Origin: CAIYHK01 sp964638795
GTDB taxonomy: Bacteria > Actinomycetota > Acidimicrobiia > Acidimicrobiales > Ilumatobacteraceae
NCBI GenBank assembly: GCA_964638795.1
Contig: CAZXAX010000054.1
Span: 1 to 11,680 of the forward strand
Direction of reading: 5' to 3'
DNA: 11,680 bases
The notes under the pieces are model-generated. The model was given only the letters and a program-made list of their open reading frames with translations. It searched no databases and had not been told where the DNA came from. Shown piece by piece: positions 6,223 through 11,680 of the stretch (positions are counted from its first letter, which is position 1; each line of letters opens with the position of its first letter). The position numbers were made by a program, and so were the translations under genes.

Positions 6223-7698
6223 TTACGTACCGCAGAACGTCTGGTAGCCCTCCCAATCCTCCGGCATTGGATTGGCGTAATTCTGCATACCGTCACGTTC
6301 AACAAATGGTGTCTTCAGGATCGTTACTAGGTCATTAAGTGGTGCGAGGTCACCATTGGAGCCAGCTGCAAGCGCCATCTCCACAATGTGATTGCGAGGG
6401 ATGTAAGCGGGATTGCATGAGTCCATCTGCGTGGCGATCTCGTGCCGATCCCTGCCACTCTTGTCAATGAGTGCAAGCCATTCGGAGGACCATGAAAGGA
6501 AGTCAGGGTTAGCCGCAAGGGCCGTTACCGATTCCGGAGTTCCAGATCGCACAACTGAGGACAACGAGCGCATCGTGTTTGTGTAATCCGCCTTCTCTGA
6601 TTCAAAACACGCAAGTAGACGGTGAAAGAAATCAGCCTCAGTAACAGTGTCTGGGGATAATCCAAGCTTTGCTTTCATTCCGGCGTTCCATGACGCTTCA
6701 AATCGTGCTGGGAACTCCTGCAGTAATTCCGTCGCTCTGGTAACGGCAGTATCAGTGTCGGAGTCAATCAGGGGCAAAAGCGATTCGGCCAAGCGCGCGA
6801 GATTCCACTGCGCGATGTAAGGCTGCCGCCCATATGCGTATCTGCCCTGATGATCTATGGAACTAAAGACGGTGGCTGAGTTGTAGGTGTCCATAAAGGC
6901 GCATGGCCCGTAATCGATCGTCTCACCAGAGATCGCCATGTTGTCGGTGTTCATCACTCCGTGAATGAAACCAACGTGCATCCACTTTGCTACAAGCGAT
7001 GCTTGGCGGTTGATCACTTCATCGAGAAATTCCAATGCTGAGTTCTTGGACCCTTGCAAGTGGGAGAAGTGTCTCATGATCGAGTAGTGCAGCAGCCGCT
7101 GGACGTGATCAACGCTTTGAGAGGCAGCGTATTGAAACGAGCCGACACGAATATGGCTCGAAGCAACTCGGCACAAGACTGCACCAGGAAGCATTTCTTC
7201 ACGACGCACCTTCTGATTAGTCGCAACTACTCCAAGTGCGCGGGAAGTTGGAATACCAAGTGCGTGCATCGCCTCGCCGATGATGTACTCGCGCAACATC
7301 GGGCCAACGGCTGCTTTGCCGTCGCCGCCGCGCGAAAACCGCGTGCGACCCGAGCCTTTCAAGTGAATGTCATATCTGCGTTCAGATGTAGTCACCAACT
7401 CGCCAAGTAGTAGAGCTCGCCCGTCACCGAGCAACGGTGAATAGCCACCGAATTGATGCCCTGCATAAGCCTGGGCAATCGGGGTCATCCCAGGACGTAC
7501 ATGGTTGCCGACGAGAAACTGAGTTCCGATGGGGGAGTTCAGCCAGTCAGTGTTAATGCCGAGTTCTCTAGCCAAATCATCGTTGACAACCAGCGCAGTT
7601 GGATCTGGTATCTCATCGGCGGCCCAGGGTTCGAACATCCCGGGTAGTGAATCGGCCCAAGTGTTCTGAAGTTCAGGAGCACCGGTTGACGAACTCAC
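6223..7698 (-). CDS. selO: SelO (YdiU) family protein adenylyltransferase, Cys form
   Basis: A pseudokinase-fold enzyme. Characterised SelO proteins bind ATP in a flipped orientation and attach AMP to Ser/Thr/Tyr of target proteins in redox-stress responses. The 491-residue sequence carries the family core: YAGHQFGG (78-85), LGDGRALLLGE (90-100), K114 in LKGSGRTRFSRGGDG, LREYIIGEAMHALGIPTSRA (135-154), the catalytic-loop motif HGVMNTDNM with D252 and N253 (246-254), and the metal-binding DYG (262-264). The C-terminus ends TFCGT: a Cys (C489) occupies the conserved redox position, coded TGC and followed by TAA, so this is not a selenocysteine form. C266 in GPCAF is the likely disulfide partner, by analogy with E. 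coli SelO. The start is GTG 7698 because conserved sequence begins at about residue 12 and a TAGCCT box lies 7 nt upstream. It is divergent from the thioesterase gene. Its targets are unknown. Confidence 0.95.
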   Translation of the reverse strand: MSSSTGAPELQNTWADSLPGMFEPWAADEIPDPTALVVNDDLARELGINTDWLNSPIGTQFLVGNHVRPGMTPIAQAYAGHQFGGYSPLLGDGRALLLGELVTTSERRYDIHLKGSGRTRFSRGGDGKAAVGPMLREYIIGEAMHALGIPTSRALGVVATNQKVRREEMLPGAVLCRVASSHIRVGSFQYAASQSVDHVQRLLHYSIMRHFSHLQGSKNSALEFLDEVINRQASLVAKWMHVGFIHGVMNTDNMAISGETIDYGPCAFMDTYNSATVFSSIDHQGRYAYGRQPYIAQWNLARLAESLLPLIDSDTDTAVTRATELLQEFPARFEASWNAGMKAKLGLSPDTVTEADFFHRLLACFESEKADYTNTMRSLSSVVRSGTPESVTALAANPDFLSWSSEWLALIDKSGRDRHEIATQMDSCNPAYIPRNHIVEMALAAGSNGDLAPLNDLVTILKTPFVERDGMQNYANPMPEDWEGYQTFCGT

Positions 7699-7705
7699 AA
7701 CAGCA

Positions 7706-7711
7706 AGGCTA
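7706..7711 (-). promoter_or_regulatory. Putative leaderless -10 box of selO (TAGCCT)
   Basis: Minus-strand TAGCCT lies 7 nt before GTG 7698. No Shine-Dalgarno sequence is present, so the transcript is probably leaderless with a GTG start. Confidence 0.45.
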
Positions 7712-7712
7712 A

Positions 7713-7738
7713 ACCCCAGATTCGTCGTTCGTTGGGGT
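7713..7738. promoter_or_regulatory. Spaced inverted repeat ACCCCA-N14-TGGGGT in the selO/thioesterase divergent region
   Basis: Perfect 6-bp arms (7713-7718 and 7733-7738) are set 20 bp start to start, about two helical turns, which suits a dimeric regulator. The spacer contains TTCGT twice (7721-7725, 7728-7732). The site spans the selO spacer and -35 zone and lies about 30 bp before the thioesterase start, so it could control either gene. It is not a terminator because neither flanking gene ends here. Confidence 0.4.
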
Positions 7739-7769
7739 CAAGAATGCACAATCCTGCGAGACTTTGAAC

Positions 7770-8579
7770 ATGAGTGAAGACGTATCTCTCTTCAAGCGCG
7801 ACGGCGATGCGTTTCTCGCAAATACCTGTGCATGTGGTCCATGGGGGCCAACGGCTTTGGCGGGCGGTGCTGTGCTCTCCCTCCTTGGGCATGTGCTCGA
7901 AGATGTGCCTTCTCTCGTACCCATGAGCCTCAGCCGTATGACGGTTGATCTAATGAGGCCAGTACCACTGGATCAACCATTGCGGATCGAGACCGATATC
8001 CGCCGCGACGGACGCAAGCTTCAGGTGGTTGATCTCGTTGTTAAAGCTGGCGACACCGAACACGCGTTGGCACGCGCTCTTCGTATCCGTGACATGGATG
8101 TCGAGTCGGTACTTGGCGAAGCATTGCCAATGGCATCACTGACTCATCCCGTGATTCCGCCACCAGAGAAGTTTCAGAATTTGATCCCGGTAAATATGGG
8201 CACTGGGTTCATTCCACGTGGGATTGACTATGTACGATCACCAGAGTTTGAGAATGGTCTGAACACGATCTGGATGCGACTTCGAGTGCCTGTAATTGAG
8301 GGCGAAGCAGTCCGCGCAACATCGTTGGCAACCGTTCCAATGGATGTCGTCAATTTGATTGGATACTCCTTGGATGTGAGTAAAGCCACCGCAATTAATG
8401 CCGACGTCAGCGCCCACATCGTGCGCTACCCAGTCGGTGAGTGGGTGGCGATTACTGGGCATACTGATGTTGATTCCGCGATCGGTCATGGAATCTCGAT
8501 GGGAACTCTCAGTGACCGCGAAGGTGTCTTTGGCTCCACTTCAATGGTGCAGGTTGTGGATCCTGCAAAGCAGCGCTGA
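7770..8579 (+). CDS. Acyl-CoA thioesterase, double-hotdog (TesB-like / 4HBT_3) family
   Basis: A 269-residue cytoplasmic protein expected to hydrolyse acyl-CoA thioesters. Two hotdog-like halves are visible. The N-half (about 8-107) has the helix-entry GPWGPTALAGGAVLSLLGHV (23-42) and the strand pattern SRMTVDLMRPVPLDQPL (55-71). The C-half (about 143-265) has IWMRLRVP (167-174) and the late motif INADVSAHIVRYPVGEWV (209-226), both typical of the actinobacterial thioesterase-family proteins with fused 4HBT_3 domains. I chose ATG 7770 over the in-frame TTG 7764 six bases upstream. Neither has a good ribosome site and no TANNNT box stands at the usual place, so the start is moderately sure. It is divergent from selO and coupled, one base apart, to the 113-residue gene downstream. 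Catalytic residues and substrate length cannot be assigned. Confidence 0.85.
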   Translation: MSEDVSLFKRDGDAFLANTCACGPWGPTALAGGAVLSLLGHVLEDVPSLVPMSLSRMTVDLMRPVPLDQPLRIETDIRRDGRKLQVVDLVVKAGDTEHALARALRIRDMDVESVLGEALPMASLTHPVIPPPEKFQNLIPVNMGTGFIPRGIDYVRSPEFENGLNTIWMRLRVPVIEGEAVRATSLATVPMDVVNLIGYSLDVSKATAINADVSAHIVRYPVGEWVAITGHTDVDSAIGHGISMGTLSDREGVFGSTSMVQVVDPAKQR

Positions 8580-8580
8580 C

Positions 8581-8922
8581 ATGCACGACGGATTTCCTAA
8601 GCAAGTGTCACTGGACAAGGATGCGATTCAAGCCCTGCGAACCATCCTTGGCATCATGACTGACCAGGTGTACACCACAGAAATCACCAATAGCTGGGAT
8701 TTCGAACACATCATCATTTTGGATCAAAGATTTGAAGACCACGATCCTGAAACACCAATCACGCTGAGCATTTACGATGCAGCGCTACTACTTAACGGCA
8801 TGGCATTTACCGAAGTTGCTTCTGCAGAACTCCCGTGGATTGACATGGTCCGCTGGACTACAGATTTCATCACCGCAGAGTTGCGTCAGTACTGGACGGA
8901 CGAAGAGTGGCAAAGCCTGTAA
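8581..8922 (+). CDS. Small acidic protein of unknown function, coupled to the thioesterase
   Basis: 113 residues that I do not recognise. The protein is acidic, has no signal peptide, membrane segment or Cys, and looks compact: an N-terminal helix region (about 10-30), a strand-like segment FEHIIILDQRF (41-51), LTLSIYDAALLLNGM-like alternation (around 60-75), then a Trp-rich end (WIDMVRWTT, YWTDEEW). ATG 8581 begins one base after the thioesterase stop, so translation is coupled and the two probably work together or are at least made together. The same frame is open for 183 nt upstream inside the thioesterase gene, but that extension is a frame shadow. The stop is TAA and the next gene converges after 14 bp. 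A regulator or partner of the thioesterase is a guess from position only. Confidence 0.72.
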   Translation: MHDGFPKQVSLDKDAIQALRTILGIMTDQVYTTEITNSWDFEHIIILDQRFEDHDPETPITLSIYDAALLLNGMAFTEVASAELPWIDMVRWTTDFITAELRQYWTDEEWQSL

Positions 8923-8936
8923 AGGTTGCGAATCAA

Positions 8937-10028
8937 TCAGTGTGCGTGCGAACCGCAGATGTCCACACGCAGGGCATCGTCGACGGCAGCTTGACCCTCA
9001 GCCAAGCCTTCAACGGCGGCAAATGGCCCGCAAGGATGCGGCACAATCCACACGTGAATCATCGGCTTTTTGACCGGGCGCAACATTGAGCCTGGTGGGC
9101 AATCACCATTTTCGTCAACCACGCCGGCAACGTCGCCGAGGCCGCGCCAACACAGATCGTTGTGAACGTGCCACTGGAAAAGTGGTCCCGCATAGTCCAC
9201 GAGTTCAGGTGCATCAATTTCCGGCTCACCCTCTGCCATGTACATCGCTGACACAAGAATTTTCGTGTCGCCATAAACTTTGTAGACGATCGACTCGGGC
9301 ATTGTTGGGTCGAGAAACTTGCCATCGTAAAGCGATCGGCCATTGACGAAGTGCTCATAGCCAGTCTCTCCGTCGCCAATGCTGAACCATCCTTCGGCGA
9401 CGGCGGTTCGATAATCAGCCCAACGAACCAAATTTTCCTGAGTGGATGTAATCAGGTCTGCGGCACGGCGTTCCTGTTCAGGGGTAACCCCTTCAACATT
9501 GGAGATGTCAATACCCATGCTTGGGAAATAAGGCCGCGGCCAGTTAGCAGTGGTTAGGTCTGAATGAGAGTCCCCATGGTCATGTTGATGATCTGCTGTA
9601 GCAAGCGATGCGGGAACGACAAGTGCAAGCACCATGACGCCACCGATTGCTGGAGTTAGATGAAGTACTTTGACGCGTTGGCCAAGCAACGAACCCAAAA
9701 TTGCAAGAGCAGCGAGACTTGCGCACAAGGCATCTGCTGCTTGTACTGATTCAGAGTTCTCCAGGCCATCAATAAAAGAGATCCCACTAATTCGGGTGAC
9801 GATCCATCCCCCAATGGCAACAGCGTTGACCACAATCACTGGCGCAGACCACCACCGATTGCTGTTACTCATCGCAGCTACACCAACACCGCACTGCATA
9901 ACCGCAAGTAGCGCGATTGCTAACGCTGCTTGGGTGTGCTCCGTGTGGGTGCCCGCAGCAAGGGCATGAACAAAGCCAGCTCCAAGGGAGAAGAGCCCTG
10001 GAAGGTAGGCATAGGAGTCTTTGCGCAT
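8937..10028 (-). CDS. Five-helix membrane protein with His-rich linker and His/Cys-rich extracytoplasmic domain, function unknown
   Basis: 363 residues. The first 145 form about five membrane segments (around 10-28, 34-52, 62-80, 98-116, 123-144). His residues lie near the first helix end (H21, H28, H31). A His/Asp-rich linker follows directly (HQHDHGDSH, 147-155), then a soluble domain of about 205 residues. That domain holds WHVHNDLCW (286-294), a CPPG turn (C310), MIHVW (323-327), HPCGPFAAVEG (331-341) and a C-terminal CGSHAH (358-363). The dense His/Cys sites suggest binding of Zn, Cu or another metal outside the membrane. Similar helix-bundle-plus-domain proteins seem to occur in actinobacteria, but I know of no assigned function. 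ATG 10028 has no ribosome site; TACCCT lies 7 nt upstream, so it is probably leaderless. It is divergent from the SDR and convergent with the 113-residue gene. Confidence 0.82.
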   Translation of the reverse strand: MRKDSYAYLPGLFSLGAGFVHALAAGTHTEHTQAALAIALLAVMQCGVGVAAMSNSNRWWSAPVIVVNAVAIGGWIVTRISGISFIDGLENSESVQAADALCASLAALAILGSLLGQRVKVLHLTPAIGGVMVLALVVPASLATADHQHDHGDSHSDLTTANWPRPYFPSMGIDISNVEGVTPEQERRAADLITSTQENLVRWADYRTAVAEGWFSIGDGETGYEHFVNGRSLYDGKFLDPTMPESIVYKVYGDTKILVSAMYMAEGEPEIDAPELVDYAGPLFQWHVHNDLCWRGLGDVAGVVDENGDCPPGSMLRPVKKPMIHVWIVPHPCGPFAAVEGLAEGQAAVDDALRVDICGSHAH

Positions 10029-10035
10029 CTCAAAC

Positions 10036-10041
10036 AGGGTA
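10036..10041 (-). promoter_or_regulatory. Putative leaderless -10 box of the membrane protein gene (TACCCT)
   Basis: Minus-strand TACCCT lies 7 nt before ATG 10028. There is no Shine-Dalgarno sequence. The -35 zone falls on the palindrome at 10060-10072. Confidence 0.45.
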
Positions 10042-10059
10042 CTGCTCGGTAAGGCAGGA

Positions 10060-10072
10060 GCCCTTGCAGGGC
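10060..10072. promoter_or_regulatory. Palindrome GCCCT-TGC-AGGGC in the divergent intergenic region
   Basis: Perfect 5-bp arms with a 3-bp centre, placed over the -35 zone of the membrane-protein promoter and about 28 bp before the best -10 candidate of the SDR. It is a possible operator for the divergent pair. The architecture matches the 13-bp palindrome before the ABC operon, but the sequence differs. Confidence 0.35.
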
Positions 10073-10099
10073 GCTTTCACCTTTTCACGGCTCTGGAAC

Positions 10100-10105
10100 T
10101 ACTAT
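10100..10105 (+). promoter_or_regulatory. Candidate -10 box of the SDR gene (TACTAT)
   Basis: TACTAT fits TANNNT. TTCACC stands 18 bp upstream (10076-10081) as a weak -35. The leader would be about 65 nt, consistent with the clear ribosome site of this gene. Confidence 0.3.
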
Positions 10106-10164
10106 CGGCGATGCGTCGGGGAACGCCAGCGGGGGATCGTTGGGGCCCGATTCCATTGATCAAC

Positions 10165-10171
10165 AAGGGGG
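10165..10171 (+). promoter_or_regulatory. Ribosome binding site of the SDR gene (AAGGGGG)
   Basis: AAGGGGG lies 7 nt before ATG 10179. It decides this start over the in-frame TTG at 10140, which would add 13 residues not seen in the family. Confidence 0.75.
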
Positions 10172-10178
10172 AAATCCA

Positions 10179-11039
10179 ATGGAGCGTTTGAAGGGCAAAG
10201 TTGCATTCATCACTGGTGTGGCTCGCGGTCAGGGCCGTGCGCACGCAGTGCGTCTCGCGTCCGAAGGTGCAGACATCGTCGGCATCGACATCTGCGAAAA
10301 CATCGACTCAATGAACTACCCATTGGCCTCAGAGGCCGACCTCGCTGAGACCGTGAAGCTTGTTGAGCAGCAGGGTCGCAAGATGATCGGCGTTAAGGGC
10401 GATGTTCGCAGCCGTGAGCAGCTTGCCAGCGCAATCGACCGTGGCATGAAAGAACTCGGTCGTCTCGACATCGTGGTGGCAAATGCAGGCATCATCGCTG
10501 GCAAGGCCGACACCTACATGGCAAGTGGCTTCGTTGAAGTTTCCGACATTGACCTCATTGGTGCAATGAACACAGTTGCCGCTTCGTTGCCGCACCTCAA
10601 GGAAGGCGCATCAATCATCATCACTGGCTCGACCGCCGGAATGATGAAAGGCATGACCGAGAATGTGGGTGTCGCCACTGGTGGTGCCGCCTACGGATGG
10701 TCAAAGCGAATTCTGATCAGTTACGTTGAGACACTCGCATTGCAGCTCGCTCCATACATGGTGCGTCTCAATGGTGTGCACCCAACAAACTGCAATACGC
10801 ACTTGCTCCACAACGTTGACGTTTACCGCGCATTCCGCCCGGACCTCGAAAACCCAACTCGTGAAGATGCAATGCCCGTATTGCCGCTCATGCAGGCGAT
10901 GCCGATTCCATTCATTGAGCCAGAGGACATCAGCGCACTGATTGCATTCCTTGCATCAGACGATGGTCGTTACATCACTGGTTTGAACATCCGCGTGGAT
11001 GCCGGTGCTCTTTTGAAGACACCACCAACCGAGCGCTGA
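10179..11039 (+). CDS. NAD-dependent short-chain dehydrogenase, mycofactocin-coupled type
   Basis: A 286-residue cytoplasmic SDR that oxidises an alcohol or reduces a ketone. The cofactor motif is TGVARGQG (12-19), with D37 at the end of the second strand, which favours NAD over NADP. NAG is at 102-104, and the active-site set N131, S151, Y172 and K176 (YGWSK) is complete. The insertion after strand 2 (YPLASEADLAETVKLVE, 47-63), together with GQGRAHA and HPTNCNT, resembles the family whose NAD is thought to stay bound and to be re-oxidised through mycofactocin, including carveol-dehydrogenase-like enzymes. No mycofactocin biosynthesis gene is in the window, so that link is inferred from family. 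The substrate is unknown. The start is ATG 10179, fixed by a strong ribosome site. The gene stands alone, divergent from the membrane protein and 12 bp from the convergent LPDTG gene. Confidence 0.9.
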   Translation: MERLKGKVAFITGVARGQGRAHAVRLASEGADIVGIDICENIDSMNYPLASEADLAETVKLVEQQGRKMIGVKGDVRSREQLASAIDRGMKELGRLDIVVANAGIIAGKADTYMASGFVEVSDIDLIGAMNTVAASLPHLKEGASIIITGSTAGMMKGMTENVGVATGGAAYGWSKRILISYVETLALQLAPYMVRLNGVHPTNCNTHLLHNVDVYRAFRPDLENPTREDAMPVLPLMQAMPIPFIEPEDISALIAFLASDDGRYITGLNIRVDAGALLKTPPTER

Positions 11040-11051
11040 TAATCAAATAAA

Positions 11052-11680
11052 TCAGACGGGGTCGACGCGCAGCACGCGTTGCTTGCGTCGCACCAGTCGA
11101 AGTAGGAAACCGATTCCGAGCAGGCAGACACCAAATCGCATTGGTGCGCTACTGCCAGTGTCGGGCAGTACATCTTCACCAATGAGAATTGATAGAGCAC
11201 CTGTTGGTTCGGATTCATTTCCAAACTCATCCATAAACGTGGCGTAAATTTTCCATGTTCCATTGCTAAGTATGGGTAACGAACAACCTTGAACGGCTTT
11301 GCTGGCAACGAACTGACAAGTGACGGACATCCCATCTTTCGTGGCATGGATTGTGACAGTCATTCCATCACTGAGACCGTTGACGTTGATCTGGGGCGTT
11401 AAGTCCTTGGTGACTTCATCGGATTGAGATTGGCCAGTGTCACTATCTGGTGACAGGTCGGGCATAGTAGGGATTTTTGGACTAGCCGTACCGATGGCGA
11501 TCTGGATGGTGCTACTCGCACCGGATTCATTTCCTGCCAGATCGGAAATAGTTGACCAGACGTTCCAAGTTCCATCGCTCAGTTCGGGAAGGGAACATGA
11601 TGTTGCCTGCCCAACAACGTACGAGCAGGACACGGTCTGGCCACCACGGCTTGCATAGATGGTGATGGTCTCACCAGCGT
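11052..11680 (-). CDS. LPXTG wall-anchored protein with Ig-like repeats (partial, 5' end outside window)
   Basis: 208 residues are visible; the frame stays open to the window edge (first whole codon at 11678), so the N-terminus is missing and any start inside the window, such as GTG 11633, is false. Two Ig-like repeats can be aligned: GETITIYAS...CSLPELSDGTWNVWSTISDLAGNES and GMTVTIHAT...CSLPILSNGTWKIYATFMDEFGNES. The linker between them (PDLSPDSDTGQSQSDEV) is the acidic type common in bacterial Ig-like adhesins. The C-terminus has LPDTG (11168-11154), a hydrophobic segment (FGVCLLGIGFLLRLV) and a basic tail (RRKQR), which together form a sortase sorting signal. The protein should be secreted and covalently linked to the cell wall, probably as an adhesin or surface-layer element. 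The Cys pair in each repeat may form a disulfide. No sortase gene is in the window. Confidence 0.85.
   Translation of the reverse strand, partial: AGETITIYASRGGQTVSCSYVVGQATSCSLPELSDGTWNVWSTISDLAGNESGASSTIQIAIGTASPKIPTMPDLSPDSDTGQSQSDEVTKDLTPQINVNGLSDGMTVTIHATKDGMSVTCQFVASKAVQGCSLPILSNGTWKIYATFMDEFGNESEPTGALSILIGEDVLPDTGSSAPMRFGVCLLGIGFLLRLVRRKQRVLRVDPV

Noticed and set aside
6223..6240. Selenocysteine at the C-terminus of SelO
   Set aside because: The conserved position is a TGC Cys codon followed by Gly, Thr and TAA. There is no in-frame TGA, so this is the Cys form.
5842..6330. A 162-codon open frame on the plus strand opposite the surface protein and the end of selO
   Set aside because: It is antisense to two well-supported genes, has no ribosome site or recognisable domain, and ends inside selO. 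Its composition is that of a frame shadow.
8398..8580. Extension of the 113-residue gene back to an ATG at 8398
   Set aside because: It would overlap the C-terminal half of the thioesterase in another frame; the ATG one base after the thioesterase stop is the natural start.
10140..10178. TTG start 13 codons upstream for the SDR
   Set aside because: AAGGGGG is ideally spaced for ATG 10179, and SDRs of this type begin a few residues before GKVAFITG.
11067..11081. ACGCG-CAGCA-CGCGT hairpin after the SDR as a terminator
   Set aside because: The stem is only 5 bp, no T run follows, and the site lies inside the coding region of the convergent LPDTG gene.
10970..11347. A 125-codon minus-strand frame across the SDR end and the LPDTG gene
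   Set aside because: It overlaps both real genes in a different frame, and its translation is rich in Cys and Ser without any domain.
1..11680. tRNA, rRNA, CRISPR, insertion sequence or defence system
   Set aside because: I saw no cloverleaf-like segments, regularly spaced repeats, transposase or nuclease motifs on either strand. All long frames are metabolic, transport or envelope genes.

Overview
The window looks like chromosomal DNA from a high-coding-density actinobacterium, most plausibly an aquatic Acidimicrobiia-type lineage. The evidence is a full class I haloalkane dehalogenase, a short-chain dehydrogenase of the mycofactocin-coupled type, a NodIJ/Drr-like drug/lipid exporter, an LPXTG-anchored surface protein, moderate GC, and several genes that seem to be transcribed leaderless from a TANNNT box 6-8 nt before the start codon. 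The taxonomic call is inference. A run of exactly 100 N (5232-5331) shows this is a draft scaffold.

Layout: (1) 54-959 (+) is a haloalkane dehalogenase. It converges, with a 4-bp gap, on (2) a minus-strand ABC-2 exporter operon at 3480-964 (ATPase, permease with TTG start, permease). The three genes are coupled by a 1-nt gap and a 4-nt overlap. (3) Upstream on the same strand are an acyl-CoA synthetase (5096-3543), a secreted surface protein whose Thr-rich linker is broken by the N gap (6155-5181), and the SelO pseudokinase AMPylase (7698-6223). (4) Divergent from selO, on the plus strand, is a double-hotdog acyl-CoA thioesterase (7770-8579) coupled to a 113-residue protein of unknown function (8581-8922). 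(5) A minus-strand five-helix membrane protein with a His-rich linker and a His/Cys-rich outer domain (10028-8937) converges on that pair. (6) Divergent from it is the SDR (10179-11039, plus). (7) At the right edge, convergent with the SDR, is the C-terminal part of an Ig-repeat protein ending in an LPDTG sorting signal (11680-11052, start outside the window).

The genes fall into two loose themes: acyl/alkyl small-molecule metabolism (dehalogenase, acyl-CoA ligase, thioesterase, SDR, exporter) and cell envelope (two surface proteins, the metal-binding-like membrane protein, the exporter). Nothing shows that they form one pathway. Intergenic regions are short (4-150 bp) and no stretch over 300 bp lacks a gene. 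Several intergenic regions carry inverted repeats overlapping the -35/-10 zone of the inferred promoters. I see no mobile elements, tRNAs, rRNAs or CRISPR arrays, and no clear new multi-gene system. The most unusual item is the membrane protein at 8937-10028.
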